Assembly: GCF_030463535.1 (NCBI RefSeq)
Contig: NC_132897.1
Location: 5,910,821 to 5,974,820 of the forward strand
Direction: 5' to 3'
DNA length: 64,000 nucleotides
Source: Salminus brasiliensis
Lineage: Eukaryota; Chordata; Actinopteri; Characiformes; Bryconidae
The position numbers and the translations under genes were made by a program. This document shows positions 45,563-59,200 of this stretch, in pieces; within the stretch, counting starts at the first letter, position 1; the number at the start of each line of letters is the position of its first letter. The notes beneath the pieces are model-generated. The model made no database searches, had not been told where the DNA came from, and saw only the letters and a list, made by a program, of their open reading frames with translations.

Positions 45563-48500
45563 CTGCAAATGAACACGGCGGTCTGCATTAGAACTTCATT
45601 ACACTTCATACAATCTCATATCCACAGTTTTCCCAATCCTGTTGTAAACAGGACCTTAACAAATAACAGTTAACAGTCACTCCCTATCTAGTGGATAACT
45701 AATAAGGGCATAGGGAACCTTTTCGGTCACAGCCACTGTGTTAAGCACAAGCAATCTACAATCAAGCAATCAAAGTATATTATTTTTAACGAGAAATAAA
45801 ACACAGGAAATCATCTTTGTCTGCAATTTACGCCACAAGAACATTATATTTACAGCAGAATTACTCATCACTCATATCCGCATCACTATTTACTTTCATA
45901 TGAGAAGTAAACACTGCTCCTGGATCAGCTCCAGGTGTGTACTGTGGCACTGTAGATCAGTCCTGACTGACTAGTAGATTCACCTTCAACACCTAAATGG
46001 TCACTCACTGGACTGTATCCGGTGAATCTCCACTAGTGTAGTAGCACGAGTGGGGCCGTGTCCATTGGACAGGGGAGGGAGTCTCGGGACGGCGTCATGG
46101 AAAACATCGTCCTCATCCGACTCCACCAGACTCAACACATCTGTCCTGTCCTCCTCGAAACCACTGAAATGAACGCTGTACATTAACAGCATACCTCACA
46201 TCTCACCGGTCCTACTGCATATAATATATATATATATTTATTTATTTATTTATAAAATATATAACCATTATTATTAATGTTATAATAATAACAATAATAA
46301 TAATAGCAATAATTCACATCATTTCATCAGTTCTCTTAATAATATTAATAAAAACAATATTGTCTGATGTGACATCTGACCACTTCTTTTTTGATTATAT
46401 TATTATATATTGAACTAATGACAATATCAATTCCTTACAGTTTTACAATATGTTTACTTACCTTAATCTAAAACCTGTGGAATGTGGACAACAAAGAGAG
46501 AAAATGAGTAAATAATAAATACTCTTTCTGAACCATAAAGTACAGAACATAATCTGCAGATAAAAAACCAACATCAAACACATACTCAGGCATATCCTGT
46601 CACGACGGGAGTACGCCAGCAACCCTAGTGTGATCCCAGCAGCCACGATCAAAACCGAGATGAAGATGCCGACCACCACCCCTGAACTATCTGCAGAGGC
46701 TGGAAATAAACATTTTGTACATCAGATCTATCAGCACACGAGGAATTCGAAACTTCCTGGCGACAGGTTTTACCGTCAAATGCCAGAAGCATGTTGCACA
46801 GCAGCATTCTGTGAAGGATACGACTGACGACACTTACAACTAAAATGACAGAGATAGTTTCATACTGTATTATAGGCTCAAAACTGTAATATCAAAGATA
46901 TAAAACTAATTAGGAAATGTTTATTACTTAGACTAAAATAAAGAACTAAACAAATAAACTAAAATCAATAGACCTAAATGTAAATTCTAGGAAAGCTGAG
47001 TGCACCCATCCTTTTATCTGAAATACATTTGGGAATAGCTTTTCCACACAGTCCCAGACTGTCGCCTAGAAACATAATAACACATGCAGTCTACCTTACG
47101 ACATCTGACATTTAAAAAGACAGCAAGAGGAGAAACCATGGAGCATGCTAATGTTAAAGAGGTCATATAATAGAGAACTCCCTTTCAGTTTATAGTAAAC
47201 ACTGTTAAAGTGTCCAAACAAGGGTTTTATGTGTAATCAGCCATAACATTAGAACCGCCTGTAGTTCCACCTATGTGCCGCCACAACAGATCTGACCATG
47301 TGTCCTGTGGTGTCTGGTACTAAGACGTCCTGTTGGGTGTGAGGTTAGGCCTCAATCACATCAATGAGCCTTAGGTGCCTTTACTGGTTCACCAGTTGTC
47401 CTTTCTTGGGAGTACATTAGATAGGTACTGACCACTACATACCAGAAAAACCCCACAAGACCTGTCTGATGTTCAGGAGATGTTCTGACCCATCACAGTG
47501 TAGTCTAGTCGTCTAGCCATCACAGTTTGGTTCTTGTTATAGTGAGAGGTGGACCAATGTAGTGTTAGGAGACACTACACTACCAGACTGGGAATCGAAC
47601 CCTGGTCTCACACGTGGTGTGGTAGCTCACTGGCAGGTGGTGTTATCTGTTGTGCCACACCAACCACCCAGGGGGTTGCAGGACTTACTACGGCTGCGAC
47701 CACGCCCACTAAATGGCAAAAAGACTGACTAAGTGGCAGCATTAGTGTTCAGTTTGAGTGCCGCTAACACAAAACCGAGGAAGAGCTGTCAAAAGTGTAC
47801 ATTCCTTAAGGACCTTTTGGAGGTTCTTCAATTTGAGACTATGGAGGAACCTTCAAGAAAAGGTTTTTGGAAGAAAAAGGTGGTTCCTCCACAGTTTCAA
47901 ACTGAAAAACCTCCAGAAGTTCCTCAAGGATCTTATACTTTTAACAGTGTGGTTGCAAATTAAGCAACATGCTAAGTTCAAGTAAGAGGGACAGCAAGTA
48001 AACCTGGATGAGCCAGTCTAGGACAGTCCGAGGACCATTCACTCGATTCTGTGCTCTCAGATATGAGGCTTAATCCTCTTAACAGATGTGATTTGAGCCT
48101 GGTAATAAGAGTCCTATGGTTCTTTAGTAATGTGGCTTGATCTCTGTCGAGTTCAACTGCCTTTAACTTGAGCAGATAATCGCTTGCTTCATTCCCGGTT
48201 TGGCCGTTTCCCTAATAGCCGTGCTGCAGAATGGTTTGCCACTCAGTCTGACCAAAGTGACGTCAATGCATCTTAATAGAGCAGCAAAACTTTTTTTTAA
48301 CCACTTAAGGGGCGCACTAGCCAAGTTTGGAGCAGCAAAAGTGTCATTCATCCGCATGAAATGGCTAAATTACTTGTTTTAGCCAAACACCACCAGGAGT
48401 ACATATGTGAAAATGTCTGTATGTGAGTTACTTGATGATGAGCCACACCACTTACATCTGACAGTGACATACACCTCCAGCTCTTTTACAGCCATGACAT

Positions 48501-51500
48501 TTTCACTCCAGCAGAAGAAAAGACCTTCATCCTCCTTCGTCACGTTGACTATGGTCAGAGTAACCTTCGGGCCCTGGACGTCCACGACATATTTAGAGCT
48601 GGGGACGATGACCTCCTGATTCTTCCCTTTCTGCCATACAGTTTTAGCAGGAGGCAGAGATTCCTCTTCAGAGCAGGACAGGGTGACGTTCCTGCCCTCC
48701 ACAGCGGACACCAGTGGGTCTCCAATGGGATATGGTTCTTCTGCAAAGCCAGTGGGAAGCATTAGCTCAGATGTTTTCAGAATTGTAAGACAAAGGCAGC
48801 AGTATTGCACAGTACTATGTACGTTCGTAGTTCCACCCTGCTGATGTATTGGAAGGAACCTGGTCATACATATATATTATGATACAGGGGTTACGATTCA
48901 ATGCAAATGTCATTGCGATACTGTAAGCAAGACAATATATCATATTTTTTAAAGTAACATTTTAGGAAAATCTGAACAAAAGCTTATCCAAGATCATCCT
49001 TACATGTAAACTATCAATTAATAATCAATACTGTGATTTTGAGAATCGCTACAGTGTCACAAAACATAATATCGCAATACTTCGATATTTTGATATTTTC
49101 TTACACCCCTATTTTAAAAACTGTTTGTATTAACCATCAAATGGACAGTTTCTGACCATAGAGCCACTCTTGGCTGGGTATTTTTTGGATGGTGGACACA
49201 CTCTCAAACAAGCAGTGGTCCTAATGTGTGTATAAACCCCAGCAACACCGCTGGGCCAGATTCTCCTGGATCCTGCACTACTACCAGCAACACACACACA
49301 CACTACCACTAACACCCAAACAATACCTGCTCAGCAGTGGTCCTGAGGTCAGGAATCAACCAATACTGAATGAAGCAGAGCAGAACTGACGAAAGGTTCA
49401 TCAGACTGGCTACAGTCATTAATTATATACCTTGATCAAGTGGTCAAGAGATACTCTGACCCTAAACCTGAATAACTGAAGCCTGGTTTTGAAAATACTT
49501 CCTATTTCCTGAAAAAACATCCCTTTATTCATAAAGACGAATTGTTTTGGTGCTTGAAACAGGTTTAACAGAGTCTCAGCTTCATGAAAGCAGTGGAGTG
49601 TACGAATAACATAACAAGGCAGGAGACGAGTTTCTGAGTGTCCACTGGTCGGTTTCATACAAACCAATGGACGGACACACGAGTCCACCAATTATAGATG
49701 AGTGGAAGATGATGGACACACAAATCCATTAGTTAGATATGTCGAGAGGCAGCAGTTTTCACAGCCTCGTAACCACAACTGTGTACTCTGTACCGCAACT
49801 GTGATCTTGTCAAATATGCTATATGGACAAAAGTATTGGGACACCTGCTCATTTCCTTCTTTCTTCCAAGATCAAGGGTATTACAAAAGAACTAATTCTG
49901 CTTTTGTTGGAGTATCAGTCTCTACTGTGCAGGGAAGAAGCTAGCTTTCTACTAACTAGATTGTGGAGGAGCATTGCTGGGAGGATTTGTTTGCGTTCAG
50001 CAATAAGAGCGTTAGTGAGGTCAGGATGTTGGATGATCACCACTCCACCTCATCACCACAGCTCAATGCTGTTGGGCTTTGTACCGCTCTAGCCTACACC
50101 TGGCATTAGGCTTATGTTTATCTGCTCCAGAGAGTCCTATTCTATTGGCAATACTTCTTTGGAGGGACTAGACAAACTGTCTCATAACTCTGGATGTGAG
50201 TCATGTACGATCTGGTAATAAGATGCAATGGAAAGGGCGGAGTCTACAGATTCAGGAAATGCTCGAACCGTAGTTCTGTGCCGCATTACTGCAAAGATAT
50301 TAAAAGAAATATTGAGTAACATTTGTATTTGATACGCCGGCGTGTTTATAGACTCCAGAGGGTTAAGTACTGACAATCACCCATAATCTGCTGCAAAAAG
50401 CTTGTAAAAGCCTTAATAAAAACTGTAATAACCATATCATAGCGCTATATCGCCCACGGCTAAATGATATCATTTGTAAATACCTACATATGCATCAACA
50501 AGCTATTACATAATCTGCTATTATACTGCAGGGAGACAGGTATCTCAGTCAGCACTTCACTATGAATTCAGAACAGGCCTTACTCAGTATGAAGGAGCAT
50601 GTCTTCTCGTGCCCGGGCAGTTGTTCAATGTGTCCCTTACACGTGACCTTCTGCCCATTATACAGCCACGTCCTGTTCAGAGTCACCCCTAAATTCTCGG
50701 TGACCTTTAGGTTGATGACTTTGTCCACTGTCCCTGTTTGAGAACCCAGAAACACCTGCAGGAGGGGTGTAGGGTAGCCCCCGTACCAGGAGCAGTTGAA
50801 GTGGACCAGGTCTGGACGTTGGGCCTTCTCCCAGCTGCAATTCGGGTGTCTCTCTGGAGCATCTGGAGAGAGAGATGACTGATGTTATGGTTAGGAAGAG
50901 AGTTCACTAAGCAGAGTAAGTGATTCTAGGTGGTTCACACTTCCAGTAACAATATTGGAGCCCAATAAAATCCTTAGTTAAAGGTTCTTTATGTACACTA
51001 AATGGACAAAAGTATTGGGACACCTGCTTATTCTCAGGTCAAGGGTATTACAAAAGGAGTTAATGCTGCTTTTGTTGGAGTAACGGTCTCTACGACCCAG
51101 GGAAGACTGCCTTCTACTAGATTTTGGAGGAGCATTGCTGCAAGAATTTGATTGAGTTCAGCGTCAAGAGTGTTGATGAGGTCAGGATGTTGGATAACCA
51201 CCACCCAACCTCATCAACAACTTCCAACAACCTGTGCCAAAAGTATTGGATGCTCCACTGCTCAACAGCTCAATGCTGGGGGGCTTTATACCCCTCTAGC
51301 CTATGGTTGGCATTAGGCATGGTACAATGGGTGCAACTTCAAGTAGCTTAATGCATTCATTAGAAGGTGTGTTCACAAATATTTGGACATATAGTTCTTC
51401 TGGATCCCTCTGGCCCACACCTGGCACTAGTTCAGACCTATTCTATTGACAGTCCATCTCTACAGGGACTAAAGTTCCTGAGATGTCATTGTCCTATATA

Positions 51501-53177
51501 AAATCACTGTCTTTACTAAAGAACCCTTGAAGAACCCTTGAAGAACATCATGTTAAACCCTGAACAGGCAGCAGTGTATCACTGAGGGCCAGAAACCATA
51601 TAAGCAGGCCTATTAGAGATTAAGAATGCAGTTTGCTAATGCTAATGCTAACCGCTGAGGTATGAGATTGCATTGACGTGTTAGCTACATCAGCCCCATA
51701 GACACCAAGTACATCTTGACTGATTTGGCTACATTTGTGGGGTAAAGAGGAGCTAACGCTAGCTGCTTAGGTGGGAAAAAGATAGCTTAGCAATTCATGA
51801 AGGCATTTCCACCAGACCCCATTTCAGCAGTACATAGAACATACAGTAGACCAGCAGTTCCTGAGTCACTTCCACAGTCCTATTGGAGAGGAGGTTCTGG
51901 GCTTGGCAGGTGTAGCTTCCTTGGTCAGCAGGCTGAAGGTTCTTTTTCTGGAACTGCAGCCATGGTCCGGTAAGTGACGCCTTCTTGACCTCTTCAAAAA
52001 CCCATGTCAGGTTCTGCCAGGGGTAAGACTTGCTAGAGCAGTTTAAGGAAATATTTGAGCCTTTTTGGACATAAAGTGTTCCGTTTGGAAGCTGGGTTGC
52101 TGGTCTTATGTCTGCTGTCACGTCGTTTGGACCATCTACAACAATAAATAAACAGCGCTTAGAGGAGTTATATGAAGCAATACATGCTCAACAACAGGGG
52201 CAGACATACCATGGACACAATACTAGTAGTTCAATTATACTCACAGTTATGTTATATGGACAAAAGTATTGGGACACATGCTCATTTCTTTCTTTTTTTC
52301 AAAATCAAGGGTATTTCAAAATAATGTATCCTGCTTTTGTTGGAGTAACAGTCTCTACTGTCCAGAGAAGAAGCTGGCTTTCTACTAACAAGAATTTGGA
52401 GGAGCATTGCTGTGAGGATTTGTTTGCATTTAGCAACAAGAGAATTAGTGAGGTCAGGATGTTGGATGATCACCACCCCATCTCATCCCAAAAAGACTGG
52501 ATGAAGCACCAACCATCATTGCAAAGAACACAGTTCCACTGCTCCACAGCTCAATGCTGGGGGGCTTTGTACCGCTCTAGCCCACACCTGGCATTAGGCA
52601 GCATGCCAATAGGTTCATGTTCATCTGCTCCTGCAGACAGTTTTATTCTTTTAGCAATACTTCTTTAAGAGGGACTAGACAACCTTTTGCATTTGCATAT
52701 ATGTGTCAGAAATGGTGCAACTTATAGTCAGGATGTCTACAAACATTTGGACATCCTGTCTGATTGACAGGATTATTTCTAATGCCTTTACAGCCGTTCC
52801 AAATTATTCTTTCATAGCAACTGTTGCTAGGTTGGACAAACATTACAGAAAGTTGGCAAAAATCCCATGAACTTGATTCGCTAATTCGTCTGCTGAGCTG
52901 GACTGTGTTCTTGTAGCGAACTGAAACTGCCCAGGATAAAAACAACAATGAATCTGTCACCATGCTAAAGTTACCCCACCACATTACCCCACCAGAGTTA
53001 CCATGCGGCATTTACACCTACTAAAACTACACTCAGTCTATTCTAACAGTGAACCCCTTTGCACAAATACCAAAAATAATTCAATTAGCTCCTTAAACCC
53101 TTGTTTAATGTAGTTAATTAAATTCTAATCCTTTAAAATGGCATATTTGATACATATTTGAGACTTCTGCAACACCA

Positions 53178-53215
<38 letters not shown>

Positions 53216-56200
53216 TGTTATGAAATCAATAATAACAACAATATTATATAATAAATGAAATTAATAATAATTAAACAAATAAGAAAATTAAATTATTTTT
53301 TCCACTTTCTCGTGAAAATACAGATTTCTACATTTGAAATTAATAATAAAAGTTAATTTTGAGTATAAGGGGTTAAACAATTTTTCTGCTCTATATATTT
53401 AAGTTTGTTTTAAAAAAAATAAATAAAAGTCATATATGGATAATATCAAAAAAAGCCATGGAGGCCAGGAGGTCAAATAAATACTTAAATCAAATAAATA
53501 AAAATAAATATTTTTTAAATGTCAAAATTTTATTTATGTCAATTATTTGATAGTTATTTACAATTATTTGACAGAAAACTGCTTTAAAAAATACTTGACC
53601 AAGATGACAGTGGATAAGAGCGGAAATTCCTACCGGCCACACATTTCCCATATGGATGCGTCCTTATTTAAATGGGGTTTTTAACAGCGCTCTGGAAAGC
53701 ATGTCCAACCTGTAATGGTAACTATATGAGAATGCTTGTTGGTGGACCATGGACAGGTCACTTCTGAAATCCGGCTAAGGCCGAGAAACAGGAGTTTGAG
53801 GAAGGAGCTATATAGGTACAGAGGTACAGAGGTACAGAGCTATAGAGCTATAGAGCTACAGAGTTACAGAGGTACAGAGGTACAGAGCTACAGAGCTATA
53901 GAGCTACAGAGGTACAGAGCTACAGAGGTACAGAGGTACAGAGCTATAGAGCTACAGAGCTACAGAGGTACAGAGCTATAGAGCTACAGAGGTACAGAGC
54001 TATAGAGCTACGGAGCTACAGAGCTACAGAGGTACAGAGCTACAGAGGTACAGAGCTATAGAGCTACAGAGGTACAGAGCTATATAGGTACAGAGGTACA
54101 GAGGTACAGAGCTACAGAGGTACAGAGGTACAAAGCTATAGAGCTACAGAGGTACAGAGGTATAGAGCTACAGAGCTACAGAGGTACAGAGCTATAGAGC
54201 TACAGAGCTACAGAGGTACAGAGGTACAGAGCTACAGAGGTACAGAGGTACAAAGCTATAGAGCTACAGAGGTACAGAGGTATAGAGCTACAGAGCTATA
54301 GAGCTACAGAGCTACAGAGGTACAGAGCTACAGAGGTATAGAGCGACAGAGGTATAGAGGTACAGAGCTACAGAGGTATAGAGGTACAGAGCTATAGAGC
54401 TACAGAGGTACAGAGCTATATAGGTACAGAGCTACAGAGGTACAGAGCTATAGAGCTACAGAGGTACAGAGCTATAGAGCTACACAGCTACAGAGCTATA
54501 GAGCTACAGAGGTACAGAGCTATAGAGCTACAGAGGTACAGAGCTATAGAGCTACAGAGCTACAGAGGTATAGAGCTACAGAGCTACAGAGGTATAGAGC
54601 TACAGAGGTACAGAGCTATAGAGCTACAGAGGTACAGAGCTACAGAGCTATAGAGCTATAGAGCTACAGAGGTATAGAGCTACAGAGGTACAGAGCTATA
54701 GAGCTATAGAGCTACAGAGATACAGAGCTACAGAGCTATGGAGCTATAGAGGTACAGAGCTACAGAGCTATAGAGCTACAGAGCTACAGAGGTACAGAGC
54801 TACAGAGGTACAGAGCTATAGAGCTATAGAGCTACAGAGGTATAGAGCTACAGAGCTATAGAGCTACAGAGGTACAGAGCTATAGAGCTATAGAGGTACA
54901 GAGCTACAGAGCTATAGAGCTACAGAGCTATAGAGCTATAGAGCTACAGAGCTATAGAGCTACAGAGCTACAGAGCTATAGAGCTACAGAGCTATAGAGC
55001 TATAGAGCTATAGAGCTACAGAGCTATAGAGCTACAGAGCTACAGAGCTATAGAGCTATAGAGCTATAGAGCTACAGAGGTACAGAGCTATAGAGCTATA
55101 GAGGTACAGAGCTACAGAGCTATAGAGCTACAGAGCTATAGAGCTATAGAGCTATAGAGCTATAGAGCTACAGAGCTACAGAGCTATAGAGCTATAGAGC
55201 TACAGAGCTATAGAGCTATAGAGCTACAGAGCTACAGAGCTATAGAGCTATAGAGCTACAGAGCTATAGAGCTACAGAGCTATAGAGCTACAGAGCTATA
55301 GAGCTATAGAGCTATAGAGCTACAGAGCTATAGAGCTATAGAGCTACAGAGGTACAGAGCTATAGAGCTATAGAGCTATAGAGCTATAGAGCTACAGAGC
55401 TATAGAGCTACAGAGGTACAGAGCTATATAGGTACAGAGCTACAGAGTTATAGAGCTATAGAGCTATATAGGTACAGAGCTACAGAGCTACAGAGGTACA
55501 GAGCTATATAGGTACAGAGCTACAGAGCTACAGAGCTATAGAGCTACAGAGCTATAGAGCTACAGAGCTACAGAGGTACAGAGCTATATAGGTACAGAGC
55601 TATAGAGGTACAGAGCTACAGAGCTACAGAGGTATAGAGGTACAGAGCTATAGAGCTACAGAGCTATAGAGGTACAGAGCTATAGAGCTACAGAGCTACA
55701 GAGCTATAGAGCTACAGAGGTATAGAGCTACAGAGGTACAGAGCTATAGAGCTACAGAGGTACAGAGCTACAGAGCTATAGAGCTATAGAGGTATAGAGC
55801 TACAGAGGTACAGAGCTATAGAGCTATAGAGCTACAGAGGTACAGAGCTACAGAGCTATGGAGCTATAGAGGTACAGAGCTACAGAGCTATAGAGCTACA
55901 GAGCTACAGAGGTACAGAGCTACAGAGGTACAGAGCTATAGAGCTATAGAGCTACAGAGGTATAGAGCTACAGAGCTATAGAGCTACAGAGGTACAGAGC
56001 TATAGAGCTATAGAGGTACAGAGCTACAGAGCTATAGAGCTACAGAGCTATAGAGCTATAGAGCTACAGAGCTATAGAGCTACAGAGCTATAGAGCTACA
56101 GAGCTATAGAGCTATAGAGCTATAGAGCTACAGAGCTATAGAGCTACAGAGCTACAGAGCTATAGAGCTATAGAGCTATAGAGCTACAGAGGTACAGAGC

Positions 56201-59200
56201 TATAGAGCTATAGAGGTACAGAGCTACAGAGCTATAGAGCTACAGAGCTATAGAGCTATAGAGCTACAGAGCTATAGAGCTACAGAGCTACAGAGCTATA
56301 GAGCTATAGAGCTACAGAGCTACAGAGCTATAGAGCTACAGAGCTATAGAGCTACAGAGCTATAGAGCTACAGAGCTATAGAGCTATAGAGCTACAGAGG
56401 TACAGAGCTATAGAGCTATAGAGCTATAGAGCTACAGAGCTACAGAGCTATAGAGCTACAGAGGTACAGAGCTATATAGGTACAGAGCTACAGAGCTACA
56501 GAGGTACAGAGCTATATAGGTACAGAGCTACAGAGCTACAGAGCTATAGAGCTACAGAGCTACAGAGGTACAGAGCTATATAGGTACAGAGGTACAGAGC
56601 TACAGAGCTATAGAGCTACAGAGCTATAGAGCTACAGAGCTACAGAGGTACAGAGCTATATAGGTACAGAGCTATAGAGGTACAGAGCTACAGAGCTACA
56701 GAGGTATAGAGGTACAGAGCTATAGAGCTACAGAGCTATAGAGGTACAGAGCTATAGAGCTACAGAGCTATAGAGCTACAGAGGTACAGAGCTACAGAGG
56801 TATAGAGGTACAGAGCTATAGAGCTACAGAGCTATAGAGGTACAGAGCTATAGAGCTACAGAGCTATAGAGCTACAGAGGTACAGAGCTATAGAGCTACA
56901 GAGCTACAGAGGTATAGAGCTACAGAGCTACAGAGGTACAGAGCTATAGAGCTACAGAGGTACAGAGCTATAGAGCTACAGAGCTACAGAGGTATAGAGC
57001 TATAGAGCTACAGAGGTACAGAGGTATAGAGCTACAGAGGTATAGAGCTATAGAGCTACAGAGGTATAGAGCTACAGAGCTATAGAGCTACAGAGCTACA
57101 GAGGTACAGAGCTATAGAGCTACAGAGCTACAGAGGTATAGAGCTACAGAGCTACAGAGGTACAGAGCTATAGAGCTATAGAGCTATAGAGCTACAGAGG
57201 TACAGAGCTATAGAGCTACAGAGGTATAGAGCTATAGAGCTACAGAGGTACAGAGGTATAGAGCTATAGAGCTACAGAGCTACAGAGCTACAGAGCTACA
57301 GAGGTACAGAGCTACAGAGCTATATAGGTACAGAGGTACGGAGCTATAGAGCTACAGAGCTACAGAGGTACAGAGCTACAGAGCTACAGAGGTACAGAGC
57401 TATAGAGCTATAGAGCTACAGAGGTACAGAGGTATAGAGCTATAGAGCTACAGAGGTACAGAGGTACAGAGCTATAGAGCTACAGAGCTACAGAGGTATA
57501 GAGCTATAGAGCTACAGAGGTACAGAGGTATAGAGCTATAGAGCTATAGAGCTACAGAGGTACAGAGGTATAGAGCTACAGAGCTACAGAGGTACAGAGC
57601 TACAGAGGTACAGAGCTACAGAGCTATATAGGTACAGAGGTACAGAGGTATAGAGCTACAGAGCTACAGAGCTATAGAGCTACAGAGCTATAGAGCTACA
57701 GAGGTACGGAGCTACAGAGCTATATAGGTACAGAGGTACGGAGCTATAGAGCTACAGAGCTATAGAGCTACAGAGGTACGGAGCTACAGAGCTATAGAGC
57801 TACAGAGGTACGGAGCTACAGAGCTATAGAGCTACAGAGGTACGGAGCTACAGAGCTATAGAGCTACAGAGGTACGGAGCTACAGAGCTATAGAGCTACA
57901 GAGCTACAGAGGTACAGAGCTATATAGGTACAGAGCTACAGAGCTACAGAGGTACAGAGCTATATAGGTACAGAGCTACAGAGCTACAGAGCTATAGAGC
58001 TACAGAGCTACAGAGGTACAGAGCTATATAGGTACAGAGGTACAGAGCTACAGAGCTATAGAGCTACAGAGCTATAGAGCTACAGAGCTACAGAGGTACA
58101 GAGCTATATAGGTACAGAGCTATAGAGCTACAGAGCTACAGAGGTACAGAGCTATATAGGTACAGAGCTATAGAGGTACAGAGCTACAGAGCTACAGAGG
58201 TATAGAGGTACAGAGCTATAGAGCTACAGAGCTATAGAGGTACAGAGCTATAGAGCTACAGAGCTATAGAGCTACAGAGGTACAGAGCTACAGAGGTATA
58301 GAGGTACAGAGCTATAGAGCTACAGAGCTATAGAGGTACAGAGCTATAGAGCTACAGAGCTATAGAGCTACAGAGGTACAGAGCTATAGAGCTACAGAGC
58401 TACAGAGGTATAGAGCTACAGAGCTACAGAGGTACAGAGCTATAGAGCTACAGAGGTACAGAGCTATAGAGCTACAGAGCTACAGAGGTATAGAGCTATA
58501 GAGCTACAGAGGAACAGAGGTATAGAGCTACAGAGGTATAGAGCTATAGAGCTACAGAGGTATAGAGCTACAGAGCTATAGAGCTACAGAGCTACAGAGG
58601 TACAGAGCTATAGAGCTACAGAGCTACAGAGGTATAGAGCTACAGAGCTACAGAGGTACAGAGCTATAGAGCTATAGAGCTATAGAGCTACAGAGGTACA
58701 GAGCTATAGAGCTACAGAGGTATAGAGCTATAGAGCTACAGAGGTACAGAGGTATAGAGCTATAGAGCTACAGAGCTACAGAGCTACAGAGCTACAGAGG
58801 TACAGAGCTACAGAGCTATATAGGTACAGAGGTACGGAGCTATAGAGCTACAGAGCTACAGAGGTACAGAGCTACAGAGCTACAGAGCTACAGAGGTACA
58901 GAGCTATAGAGCTATAGAGCTACAGAGGTACAGAGGTATAGAGCTATAGAGCTACAGAGGTACAGAGGTACAGAGCTATAGAGCTACAGAGCTACAGAGG
59001 TATAGAGCTATAGAGCTACAGAGGTACAGAGGTATAGAGCTATAGAGCTATAGAGCTACAGAGGTACAGAGGTATAGAGCTACAGAGCTACAGAGGTACA
59101 GAGCTACAGAGGTACAGAGCTACAGAGCTATATAGGTACAGAGGTACAGAGGTATAGAGCTACAGAGCTATAGAGCTACAGAGCTATAGAGCTACAGAGG

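Noticed and set aside
52108..52668. 186-codon open frame on the plus strand
   Set aside because: It crosses a MITE and starts inside the antisense of the vsig10 Ig2 exon; the protein has no similarity and the same repeat is broken elsewhere.
53736..53981. 81-codon frame reading YRGTEVQSYRAIELQ repeats
   Set aside because: Product of the octamer array; the 8-bp unit rotates through frames and a stop follows.
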